Assembly: GCA_964559535.1 (NCBI GenBank)
Contig: CAZLIC010000011.1
Coordinates: 1-64,000, forward strand
DNA from: CAZLIC01 sp964559535
GTDB lineage: Bacteria > Pseudomonadota > Alphaproteobacteria > Rhodobacterales > Rhodobacteraceae
Direction of reading: 5' to 3'
Length of the DNA: 64,000 nucleotides
The notes beneath the pieces are model-generated. The model ran no database searches, was not told the origin of the DNA, and saw only the letters and a list, made by a program, of their open reading frames with translations. The position numbers were made by a program, and so were the translations under genes. Within the stretch, counting starts at the first letter, position 1, and each line of letters begins with the position of its first letter. Of this stretch, positions 8,338 through 16,107 are shown piece after piece.

Positions 8338-9498
8338 ATGGGCGGAACGGTCACGGTGCTGGTCGGCACCACCAAGGGCGCCTTCGTCATGACAGGCGAC
8401 GCCGCGCGCGACAACTGGCAGGTCAGCGGCCCGCATTGCGGCGGCTGGCCGATCAACCATGTGGTCGGCGACCCGACCAGCGGCACGCTGTGGGCCGGGG
8501 GCGGGAACGACTGGAACGGGGCCGGGGTCTGGCGGTCCGATGACGGCGGGCAGACCTGGACGCTCTCGCTGCTGTCGAACGGCAAATTCGACGCCTGGCT
8601 GGCCAACGACCCGGCCTTCGCGGCCCAGATCGGCGTGCAGCCCAACCCGCCTGCGCCGCACAGTGGCCAGGTCGAGGCCGTCTGGTCGCTGGGCCTGACC
8701 GGCGGCACGCTCTATGCAGGCGGCAAACCTGGCAAGCTGTTCGCCAGCCACGACCACGGCGCAACGTGGCAGGGGGTCGAGGCGCTGAACGCCCACCCCT
8801 CCCGCGAAGGGTGGGAGCCCGGCGCCGCGGGCCTGATCCTGCACACCATCGTGCCCGACCCGTCCAACCCCGCGCGGCTGTGGGTGGCGATTTCGGCCGC
8901 AGGCGTGTTCGCCACCGAAGACGGCGGCGCATCATGGGAACGACGCAACCGCCTGTCGAACGAAGGCGCCGCGCATGTGCATGCGGGCGGCCCCTCCGGT
9001 GACCACGGTCACGACACCGGCCTTTGCGTGCACAACATGGTGCGCGCCAACGCCGCGGGCGACCTGATGTACCAGCAGAACCACCACGGCGTCTTCCGCA
9101 GCCGCGACGGCGGGCAAAACTGGGATGCCATCAGCGACGGCCTGCCCTCAACCTTCGGCTTTCCCATCGCGGTCGACCCGGCCGATCCGCAAACGATCTG
9201 GACCCTGCCCCTGAACGGCGACATGGCGGGCCGCTATCCCCCCGGTGCCTCCGCCGCCGTCTGGCGGTCGCGCAACGGCGGCGAAACCTGGGCCGACTGC
9301 CGCACTGGCCTGCCCCAGCAGAACTGCTTTTTCACCGTGCTGCGCCAGGCAATGGCCACCGACCGCGCCACCCCCACGGGCGTCTACTTCGGCACCAATT
9401 CGGGCTCGGTCTTCGCCAGCCGCAACGGCGGCGACAGCTGGGACGAGATCGCCCGCCACCTGCCCACCGTGCTGTCGGTGGAAACGCTGACACGCTGA
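8338..9498 (+). CDS. BNR-repeat / sialidase-like beta-propeller protein
   Basis: 386 residues with several Asp-box (BNR) motifs of the type WRSDDGGQTW, FASHDHGATW, FATEDGGASW, FRSRDGGQNW and WRSRNGGETW, each on one blade of a beta propeller of the VPS10/sialidase-like superfamily. There is no signal peptide, and the arginine cluster of true sialidases is not evident, so 'exo-alpha-sialidase' labels on such proteins should be treated with caution; the function is unknown. The frame is open to a TTG at 8275 but the ATG at 8338 fits the domain start. dinB follows after 43 bp on the same strand. Confidence 0.8.
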   Translation: MGGTVTVLVGTTKGAFVMTGDAARDNWQVSGPHCGGWPINHVVGDPTSGTLWAGGGNDWNGAGVWRSDDGGQTWTLSLLSNGKFDAWLANDPAFAAQIGVQPNPPAPHSGQVEAVWSLGLTGGTLYAGGKPGKLFASHDHGATWQGVEALNAHPSREGWEPGAAGLILHTIVPDPSNPARLWVAISAAGVFATEDGGASWERRNRLSNEGAAHVHAGGPSGDHGHDTGLCVHNMVRANAAGDLMYQQNHHGVFRSRDGGQNWDAISDGLPSTFGFPIAVDPADPQTIWTLPLNGDMAGRYPPGASAAVWRSRNGGETWADCRTGLPQQNCFFTVLRQAMATDRATPTGVYFGTNSGSVFASRNGGDSWDEIARHLPTVLSVETLTR

Positions 9499-9541
9499 GC
9501 GGCGGCTTTCGCCCGCGCGGCGCGCGGCGTATCCTTGCGCC

Positions 9542-10795
9542 ATGCCCGCCCTCTGCCGCGATTGCCTGACGCAGTTCCCCGCCGGCGCCCGCTGCCCCGC
9601 CTGCCGCAGTCCGCGCGTGGTGGCGCATGCCGAGCTTGACGCACTCTCCATCGCCCACGTCGACTGCGACGCCTTCTACGCCAGCGTCGAGAAACGTGAT
9701 GACCCCACCCTGCGCGACGTGCCCCTGATCGTGGGCGGGGGCACGCGCGGCGTGGTGTCCACTTGCTGCTACATCGCCCGCATCCGCGGCGTGCGTTCGG
9801 CCATGCCGATGTTCCGAGCGCTGAAGCTGTGCCCCGAGGCCGTTGTGGTGAAGCCGCGCATCGCGGTCTATGCCGAGGTCAGCCGCGCCATCCGGGCGCT
9901 GATGGAGGCACTGACGCCTGCCATCGAACCCCTGTCGCTGGATGAGGCGTTCCTTGACCTGACGGGTACCCAGCGCCTGCACGGCGCCCCCCCGGCCGTG
10001 ACGCTGGCCCGCCTGATCCGCCAGATCGAAACCGAACTCGGCGTCACCGCTTCGGTCGGCCTTTCGCACAACAAGTTCTTGGCCAAGATCGCCTCCGACC
10101 TCGACAAGCCCCGCGGCTTCTCGGTGATCGGCCGGGCCGAAACGTCGGCGTTCCTGATGCCAAAGTCGGTGCGCATCATCTGGGGCGTCGGCACAGCCTC
10201 GCAGACGGCGCTGGAATCGGCAGGCATCCGCACCATCGCCGACCTGTTGCGCTGGGACAGGGCCGATCTGGTGGCGCGGTTCGGGTCGATGGGCGAGCGG
10301 CTGTGGCACCTGGCCCGCGGCGAAGACCGGCGTGCCGTGGTGCGCGAGGAACGCCCGCGGTCGATCTCGTCCGAGACGACCTTCAACGAGGATACGGCCG
10401 ACCCCGACCTGTTGCAGGGTCACATCTGGCGTCTGGCCGAGCGTGTGGCCGACCGCGCCAAGGCCAAGGACCTGGCCGGACGCACGGTAACGCTGAAGCT
10501 GAAGCGCGCTGATTTCACGCTGGTGACGCGCCGGGTCACCCTGCCCGGCCCCACACAGCTGGCCGACCGCATCTGGCGCGCGGCCGATGCGCTGTTCGCC
10601 CAGGTGCCCGGCGGCACCGCCTACCGGCTGATCGGCGTGGGCCTGTCGGACCTGTGCCCCGATGCCGAAGCCGACCAGGCCGAAGACCTGCTGGACCCCG
10701 CCGCCCGCCAGCGCAGCGCCGCCGAACGCGCAACCGATGCGATTCGCGCTCGCTTCGGCCCGGAAGCCATCGTGAAGGGGCGGGCGCTGCGGTAG
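9542..10795 (+). CDS. dinB: DNA polymerase IV (Y-family)
   Basis: 417-residue translesion polymerase. An N-terminal Cys4 knuckle (C5, C8, C18, C21) precedes the palm. Catalytic metal ligands are D41/D43 in HVDCDAFYASVE and D134/E135 in SLDEAFLD. The helix-hairpin-helix and thumb regions follow (WGVGTASQTALESAGI), then the little-finger domain ending about residue 365. The clamp-binding tail is not obvious. The extra zinc-knuckle is not in E. coli Pol IV but I recall it in related alphaproteobacterial DinB proteins. It follows the BNR-repeat gene by 43 bp; no LexA site could be identified by eye. Confidence 0.93.
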   Translation: MPALCRDCLTQFPAGARCPACRSPRVVAHAELDALSIAHVDCDAFYASVEKRDDPTLRDVPLIVGGGTRGVVSTCCYIARIRGVRSAMPMFRALKLCPEAVVVKPRIAVYAEVSRAIRALMEALTPAIEPLSLDEAFLDLTGTQRLHGAPPAVTLARLIRQIETELGVTASVGLSHNKFLAKIASDLDKPRGFSVIGRAETSAFLMPKSVRIIWGVGTASQTALESAGIRTIADLLRWDRADLVARFGSMGERLWHLARGEDRRAVVREERPRSISSETTFNEDTADPDLLQGHIWRLAERVADRAKAKDLAGRTVTLKLKRADFTLVTRRVTLPGPTQLADRIWRAADALFAQVPGGTAYRLIGVGLSDLCPDAEADQAEDLLDPAARQRSAAERATDAIRARFGPEAIVKGRALR

Positions 10796-10879
10796 TTGGC
10801 CGCGGTCAGGCCATCCGTCAAAATCCCGGGACGGCTTTGCCTTGCACCGTCAAAATTCATGCACGCCATGCGCGAATAG

Positions 10880-10910
10880 TTGACCCCGCGGCAATTTGTA
10901 AAGCGTAGAT
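10880..10910 (+). promoter_or_regulatory. Candidate promoter for the membrane protein/amidase pair
   Basis: TTGACC at 10880-10885 resembles a -35 box, and GTAGAT at 10905-10910 could be a weak -10 at 19-bp spacing, about 34 bases before the ATG at 10944. The 148-bp spacer after dinB is slightly more AT-rich than its surroundings. Assigned by eye only. Confidence 0.25.
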
Positions 10911-10943
10911 GAAGGCAGCGACCACGAATTGAGGTTTGCCACA

Positions 10944-12185
10944 ATGCCTTCGATGAAAGTAGACGATATCGCGGAAGGTCGCCCTGATGAGCGCGGCAAG
11001 ACTGTTGAAGAGATATATGCGCGGGCATCCGGAAGGTTCGCGATATATCTGACGCGCGGCGAGGTCATCATCCAGTATGCCGATGACCAGGACAAAGGAG
11101 AGGAGCAGCGCAAGCTGCTGTCGCCGATACGGCCCTTGCGCGGCGAAATCGACGGGCTTCTGAAGAAGCTCCTGGCGGCGCTGAACCGCGATCAATCGCA
11201 AGCTGGCGCGGCGGCCGCAAACCCGGTACCCGGAAACAACGGGGTCCCCGGCAACGTGAAAGTCCCGCAAAGGGTGCAAAGCGAGGCGTCCTATTTCAAC
11301 CGACGCGTGGCTGATGCTTTGTTCACGGGTCTGCAGGGCGACATCGAGCTTTGCAAGACCACGCTGGCCGCGATCCGTGACGAGATCATCGAGGAGCTGT
11401 TTTCGATAGGGCGCAAGCGGATCGCCATCATGATGCTGGTGTGCTCGGGCTGCGTGCTTCTGGCGTTGGCCGTTCTTGTGGGCTTTGCTGCGCTGCTGCA
11501 GTGGGGGATGGTGGGCGGCGAATTCAACAAGGTTCCTATCCTGCGCTTTGTCTTCTGCACCTACGCATGGGCGGCGGCCCTGTTCGGCGCGGTCGGCGCC
11601 TGGCTGTCGGTTGCCATCGGCCTGCGCACGCGCGAGGAGAAAGTCTCGACCACCTGGCGTGACAATATTGTCGATCCGACGCTGCGGGTCGGCGTGGCGG
11701 TGGTTTCGGCCCTGATCCTGTTCTCGCTGGTTCACACCGGCGCCTTCTCGGTCAAGCTTGGCACGATCGAGATCGGCTGGGCAAACCCGCCGACAGACGC
11801 CAAGGAATTCTTTGGCGTTCATGTGGCGATCATTCTGGGTGTCATCGCCGGCTTCACCGAACGGCTGGTCGGCAATTTCCTGGGCAGATCGGAACTGACG
11901 GATCGCAAGTCCAGGCCCTCTCCTGCGGCCCCGACGAACCCCAATACCAGTGAAACCAACCCAACCGGCCGGGGCGGGGGTGGCGGGGGTGGCGCCGATG
12001 CTGGCGGCGTCAGCGCCGCGCAGGTGGCCGCCGCCGCAGTTGCCGCAACCGTCGCCGCCACGGCCGCCGCCTCGGAAGAAGCGGAAGACCACAGCCTGGA
12101 CGCCAACCCGGCGGAGGCCGGCGAAGAAGTGCCCGACGAGGAACTGCCCCCCGCATCCGGCGGCGTCGCGGAGGAACCGAAATGA
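10944..12185 (+). CDS. Unknown four-helix membrane protein with Gly/Ala-rich tail
   Basis: 413 residues; I do not recognise a named family. A soluble N-terminal part (about 1-155) has a charged start and a short Gly/Asn/Val-rich linker near residues 90-110. Four hydrophobic segments follow, roughly at 157-185, 195-225, 245-268 and 282-308; the last carries GVIAGFTERLVGNFLGRSE, and I recall similar 'AGFxERxV' ends in other uncharacterised bacterial membrane proteins. The tail (about 320-413) is low complexity: a run of glycines, an Ala/Val-rich stretch and an acidic end. The ATG at 10944 has GAGG (10931-10934) upstream. Its stop overlaps the amidase start (ATGA at 12182-12185), so the two are almost certainly translated together. 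Confidence 0.75.
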   Translation: MPSMKVDDIAEGRPDERGKTVEEIYARASGRFAIYLTRGEVIIQYADDQDKGEEQRKLLSPIRPLRGEIDGLLKKLLAALNRDQSQAGAAAANPVPGNNGVPGNVKVPQRVQSEASYFNRRVADALFTGLQGDIELCKTTLAAIRDEIIEELFSIGRKRIAIMMLVCSGCVLLALAVLVGFAALLQWGMVGGEFNKVPILRFVFCTYAWAAALFGAVGAWLSVAIGLRTREEKVSTTWRDNIVDPTLRVGVAVVSALILFSLVHTGAFSVKLGTIEIGWANPPTDAKEFFGVHVAIILGVIAGFTERLVGNFLGRSELTDRKSRPSPAAPTNPNTSETNPTGRGGGGGGGADAGGVSAAQVAAAAVAATVAATAAASEEAEDHSLDANPAEAGEEVPDEELPPASGGVAEEPK

Positions 12186-13048
12186 CGTTCAGCCTCACAT
12201 GGCTGCCGGGTGTTCTTCTGGCAGAGGGACTCAAGGTTGCCGAGGTTGATGGCTGGCGGTCGCGTGGTCGCCGCGAGATGGGCAAGGTGCTGGGCGTGAT
12301 GTGCCACCACACCGCCGGCCCAGCCAAGGGCAACATGCCGTCGCTTGGCGTCCTGCGCGATGGCCGCCCGGCCACCAAGACCGCCAAGGCCTTGCCCGGG
12401 CCACTGTCGCAACTCGGCCTCGGCCGCGACGGCACCTTCTATGTCGTCGCCGCGGGCGCGACCAACCATGCAGGCGCAGGTGCCTGGCAGGGCCACACCT
12501 CGGGCAACGCGAACTTCATCGGCATCGAGGCCGAAAACGTAGGCACCGGCAAGGAAACCTGGCCCGACGTCCAGATGGACGCCTACATGCGCGGCGTCGC
12601 GGCCATCCTGCGCCATATCGGCGCCGACCCCATGATGTGCTGCGCCCACCGCGAATTTGCCCCGAAACGCAAGATCGACCCGAAGTTCAACGACGGCTTT
12701 ACGATGGATATGTTCCGCACCCGCGTGAAGTCGCTGATGAACGGCACCGGCACGCGGCGACCGCTGATCGCGCCGAAATCGGTCCACGCCGAAAGCGGTG
12801 CCGAGGTGAGGCGCCGCACGCTGCGCCGCGGGATGGAAGGCAAGGACGTCGAGGACCTGCAGCGCAGGCTGGGCCTGACGGGCAAGGATCTCGACGGAGA
12901 ATTCGGCAGGTTCACCGAGGCCGAGGTCCGCGCCTTCCAGCGTGGCAAGACCGATGCCGAGGGCCAGCCCGTTGTCCCCGACGGCATCGTGGGGCCGAAA
13001 ACCTGGGCGCTGTTGCTACGGGCGCCCGCAGCAGTTGCCGGGGGCTGA
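12182..13048 (+). CDS. N-acetylmuramoyl-L-alanine amidase with peptidoglycan-binding domain
   Basis: 288 residues. An amidase_2/PGRP-type domain (about 30-185) shows the expected zinc ligands: H42/H43 in CHHTAG and H156 in AHREFAPKRKIDP, where K164 corresponds to the catalytic Lys of T7-lysozyme-like enzymes. H96 in TNHAGAG is also conserved in the group. A C-terminal peptidoglycan-binding domain (about 218-282) reads LRRGMEGKDVEDLQRRLG ... VPDGIVGPKTWALL. The enzyme would cut the MurNAc-L-Ala bond. No signal peptide is visible, as in phage endolysins, so export would need the overlapping membrane protein or lysis. No phage genes surround it. Confidence 0.88.
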   Translation: MTFSLTWLPGVLLAEGLKVAEVDGWRSRGRREMGKVLGVMCHHTAGPAKGNMPSLGVLRDGRPATKTAKALPGPLSQLGLGRDGTFYVVAAGATNHAGAGAWQGHTSGNANFIGIEAENVGTGKETWPDVQMDAYMRGVAAILRHIGADPMMCCAHREFAPKRKIDPKFNDGFTMDMFRTRVKSLMNGTGTRRPLIAPKSVHAESGAEVRRRTLRRGMEGKDVEDLQRRLGLTGKDLDGEFGRFTEAEVRAFQRGKTDAEGQPVVPDGIVGPKTWALLLRAPAAVAGG

Positions 13049-13073
13049 GGCCGGGGGCTGAGGCCGGGCAGGC

Positions 13074-13436
13074 TCAGGCAGGCGGCGGCTGCCACAGTTC
13101 CAGCGGATTGCCCTCGGGGTCGTGGATGCGGGCGAAACGGCCATAGCTGCCGTCGCCGTCCCAGTCGGCACGCGTTTCCACCGCAATGCCCGCCGCCTGC
13201 AGCGACACCAGAAGCGCCGCAAGGTCATCGACCCGCAGGTTCAGCATGAAGGCCTTGTCGGCCGCGAAGTAGTCGCTGTCCTGCCGGAAGGGGGCAAAGA
13301 CGGTCGGCCCTGCCGCCTGCATCCAGACCTGGTCGTGCCCGGCGCCAATGCCCAGATGCGTGCGGTACCATTCGGCCAGCGCCGCGGGGTCGCGCGCCCG
13401 GAAGAACACACCTCCAATTCCCGTCGCGCCCGCCAT
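13074..13436 (-). CDS. VOC-family (glyoxalase/bleomycin-resistance-like) protein
   Basis: 120 residues, a single vicinal-oxygen-chelate domain with two beta-alpha-beta-beta-beta halves. The first half opens GVFFRARDPAALAEWY; the second holds LNLRVDDLAALLVSLQAAGI and ends with the typical HDPEGNPLELWQ, whose Glu is a usual metal ligand. Function cannot be specified. The start at 13436 is chosen over an upstream ATG because the latter runs into the HU terminator hairpin. Confidence 0.85.
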   Translation of the reverse strand: MAGATGIGGVFFRARDPAALAEWYRTHLGIGAGHDQVWMQAAGPTVFAPFRQDSDYFAADKAFMLNLRVDDLAALLVSLQAAGIAVETRADWDGDGSYGRFARIHDPEGNPLELWQPPPA

Positions 13437-13452
13437 GCCATGCCTCATGCAA

Positions 13453-13475
13453 AGGGCCGCCCCAAGGGCGGCCCT
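13453..13475 (-). terminator. Hairpin terminator of the HU gene
   Basis: A perfect 10-bp stem, 13453-13462 with 13466-13475, around a three-base loop. On the minus strand it starts 28 bases after the HU stop and is followed by a short TT. It is a strong hairpin with a poor T tract, so terminator activity is probable rather than certain. Confidence 0.6.
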
Positions 13476-13503
13476 GCCAGCATACCACATCCGCAAACCG
13501 GGG

Positions 13504-13794
13504 TCAGCCGTTGGCGCTCGTCTTCAGCGACTTGGCGATGGCGAACTTCACCTGCCGCTCGGCCGGCTTCTGCACTTCCTCGCCGGTGCGCGGGTTGCGC
13601 ACGGTGCGCGCCGGGCGGTCGCGGCTGACCAGCTTGCCGATGCCCGGCAGCGTCAGCGCGCCACCCACGGCGGCCGTCTTGGCCACAACGGCCGCCAGCG
13701 CGTCCAGCGCCGAAGCCGCCGTCTTCTTGTCGCTGCCCATCACGGTGGCCACGGCGGTCACCAGTTCTGCCTTGGTCAGGGGCTTTATCGTCAT
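13504..13794 (-). CDS. HU-family DNA-binding protein
   Basis: 96-residue nucleoid-associated protein. The N-terminal helices (MTIKPLTKAELV ...) are followed by the family signature GIGKLVSRDRPARTVRNPRTGE (51-72), which contains the DNA-intercalating arm with RNPRTG, and the C-terminal helix FAIAKSLK. GAGGAG lies just before the ATG at 13794. The Lys/Thr-Ala-rich N-terminus and 96-residue length are a little unlike standard 90-residue HupB, so this may be an HU-like paralogue. Confidence 0.88.
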   Translation of the reverse strand: MTIKPLTKAELVTAVATVMGSDKKTAASALDALAAVVAKTAAVGGALTLPGIGKLVSRDRPARTVRNPRTGEEVQKPAERQVKFAIAKSLKTSANG

Positions 13795-13911
13795 CTCTGT
13801 ACTCCTCGAAGGATCGGGGCGCCGGAACCCTCCGGCTTGTCGCGCGCCAATGCCCCCGTTTTGCCTTGCGTTGCAAGGACAATCCGCAAGGACGCGCGGC
13901 TTTCCGCAGGC

Positions 13912-15390
13912 TCAGAGGAAGGCGGTTTCGTCGAAGGACCGCAACTTGCGGCTGTGGATGCGATCCAGCGGCATGTCGCGCAGCCGTTCCATCGCCCGCA
14001 CACCGATCTGCAGATGCCGCGACACCTGCGTGCGGTAGAATTCCGACGCCATGCCGGGCAGCTTCAGCTCTCCGTGCAGGGGCTTGTCGCTGACACACAG
14101 CAGCGTTCCATAGGGCACCCGGAAGCGGAAGCCGTTCGCTGCAATCGTGGCCGATTCCATGTCCAGCGCCACGGCACGCGACTGCGACAGCCGCTTCACC
14201 GGCCCCGACTGGTCGCGCAGTTCCCAGTTGCGGTTGTCGATGGTGGCCACCGTGCCGGTACGCATGATCCGCTTCAGCTCATACCCGTCCAGCTGCGTGA
14301 CCTCGGCCACCGCTTCCTGCAGCGCGATCTGGATCTCGGCCAGCGCCGGAATCGGCACCCAGATCGGCAGGTCGTCGTCCAGCACGTGGTCTTCGCGCAG
14401 ATAGGCATGGGCCAGCACGAAGTCGCCCAGGTTCTGGCTGTTGCGCAGCCCGGCGCAGTGGCCCACCATCAGCCAGGCATGCGGGCGCAGCACGGCGATG
14501 TGGTCTGTGGCGGTCTTGGCGTTCGACGGGCCGACGCCGATGTTCACCAGCGTGATGCCCTGCCCGTCGGGCCGCACCAGATGATAGGCGGGCATCTGCG
14601 GCGCGCGCGACGGATGCGACAAGGGCGTAGCCGGGTCGGTGATGATCTGGTTGCCCGAGGCGACAAAGGCCGTGTAGCCGCGCGAGGGGTCGGCCAGTGC
14701 AGCGCGCGCCACCGCCTCGAACTCGTCCACGTAGAACTGATAGTTGGTGAACAGCACGTGGTTCTGGAAATGCTCGGCATCGGTCGCGGTATAGTGCGAC
14801 AGCCGCGCCAGCGAGTAGTCCACCCGCTGCGCGGTGAAGGGGGCCAGCGGATAGGACCCGTCGGGGTTGTGCGTGCGCTGGCCGTTCACGATGTCATCGT
14901 TGGTGGTAGACAGGTCCGGCACGTCGAACACGTCGCGCAGCGGAAAGTTCAGCACGCCTTCCTGTGGCACCGGAATGGCCGCCGCCCCCGCCACGGCAAA
15001 ATGCAGCGGAATGGGCGTGTCCGAGGCGCCGATCACCACGGGCACCTCATGGTTGCGGATCAGCAGGTCCAGTTGCTGGATCAGGTACTGCCGGAACAGG
15101 TCGGGCCGGGTGATCGTGGTGGAATAGGTGCCGGGGTGCGCCACATGGCCAAAGGACAGGCGGCTGTCGGTGCGGTCATGCCCCGTCACCACCATGCGGA
15201 TTTCCGGGTAGAAGGCGCGCACCCGTTGGTCCGGCCGCCCGCTTTGTGCGGCCTGCAGGAACCTTTCGCGCAGGAACCCGGTGGCGGCGGCATGGATGGC
15301 CTCCAGCCGGTCCACCGCAAGGCGGGCTTCGGTAAAGGCTTCCGGTTCGGGCAGGTCGGGCGTCAGAAGGGTCACTTGGGTATCGCGCAT
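13912..15390 (-). CDS. amn: AMP nucleosidase
   Basis: 492 residues, full length for Amn, which hydrolyses AMP to adenine and ribose 5-phosphate. An N-terminal regulatory domain includes ITRPDLFRQYLIQQLDLL. The C-terminal nucleoside-phosphorylase-like catalytic domain includes VNIGVGPSNAKTATDHIA, HAWLMVGHCAGLR and the substrate-binding VALDMESATIAANGFRF. It lies 93 bp downstream of the methyltransferase on the same strand and 117 bp upstream of the HU gene, probably with its own promoter. Confidence 0.93.
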   Translation of the reverse strand: MRDTQVTLLTPDLPEPEAFTEARLAVDRLEAIHAAATGFLRERFLQAAQSGRPDQRVRAFYPEIRMVVTGHDRTDSRLSFGHVAHPGTYSTTITRPDLFRQYLIQQLDLLIRNHEVPVVIGASDTPIPLHFAVAGAAAIPVPQEGVLNFPLRDVFDVPDLSTTNDDIVNGQRTHNPDGSYPLAPFTAQRVDYSLARLSHYTATDAEHFQNHVLFTNYQFYVDEFEAVARAALADPSRGYTAFVASGNQIITDPATPLSHPSRAPQMPAYHLVRPDGQGITLVNIGVGPSNAKTATDHIAVLRPHAWLMVGHCAGLRNSQNLGDFVLAHAYLREDHVLDDDLPIWVPIPALAEIQIALQEAVAEVTQLDGYELKRIMRTGTVATIDNRNWELRDQSGPVKRLSQSRAVALDMESATIAANGFRFRVPYGTLLCVSDKPLHGELKLPGMASEFYRTQVSRHLQIGVRAMERLRDMPLDRIHSRKLRSFDETAFL

Positions 15391-15483
15391 CAGGGTGATC
15401 CGGCATCTATGCCCCCACGGGGCCCTGCCGCAAGCCCCATGACAGCCGCGCGTGTCGCCCGCGTGACGGCCGGTGCGGAAGGC

Positions 15484-16107
15484 TCAGGCGCGCCGCGCGG
15501 TCACGATCAGCGCGTGGTCGCCCGCATGGGCTGCCTCCGCGGCCCCGGCACCATAGATTGCCACCCGCTCGGTGTGCAGGCCTGCCAATGGCAGGGCCGA
15601 AAATGCCGCTGGAAACCCCATGGTCTCCCACACGCCTTCATGCACGGTGATCGCCATCACCGCCCCCGGCAGCAACACCTCCAGCAGCGGCCCCAGAACC
15701 TCGGGGCCCAGGTGCCCCAGGGTGAAGGTGCCCGCACTGGTCAGGCCCGCATAGGGCCCGTGCAGCGGCGGCAGCGGCAGCGTCAGGTCGGCCTGCAGCA
15801 GGTGGCGGTAGCACCCCTTGTCGCGCGCCTGCGCCAGCATCTCGGGCGACAGGTCAATGCCATCCACCGGCACCACGCCTTCGGCCGCCAGCGCCACGCC
15901 CACCAGCCCGGTGCCTGCCCCCACATCCAGCACCGGCCCCGAACCGCCCGCAGCCACAAAGGCCCGTGCCACCAGCTGCGGCGTACGATAGGCCATGCGG
16001 CTTGCGAACTCGGCGTCATAGCGCGCCGCCCAGTCCGCATAGTACCGGCGGTTGTCCTCGGGCGTACGCAGCGCATAGGCCCCGTCGATGTCGGACTGAT
16101 CGTCCAT
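15484..16107 (-). CDS. Class I SAM-dependent methyltransferase
   Basis: 207 residues. Motif I is LDVGAGTGLVG (60-70), with the acidic end of strand 2 in VDGIDLSPEML and a motif II-like region LLQADLTLPLP. N-terminal YYADWAARYDAEF resembles small-molecule methyltransferases. The start overlaps the stop of the ABC ATPase by one base (TGATG), so it is translationally coupled to the peptide-transporter unit. The substrate is unknown; it may modify the transported compound. Confidence 0.85.
   Translation of the reverse strand: MDDQSDIDGAYALRTPEDNRRYYADWAARYDAEFASRMAYRTPQLVARAFVAAGGSGPVLDVGAGTGLVGVALAAEGVVPVDGIDLSPEMLAQARDKGCYRHLLQADLTLPLPPLHGPYAGLTSAGTFTLGHLGPEVLGPLLEVLLPGAVMAITVHEGVWETMGFPAAFSALPLAGLHTERVAIYGAGAAEAAHAGDHALIVTARRA

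Noticed and set aside
12182..13048. Amidase as part of a prophage lysis module
   Set aside because: No terminase, capsid, tail, integrase or attachment site in the surrounding 20 kb; kept only as a hypothesis in the findings.
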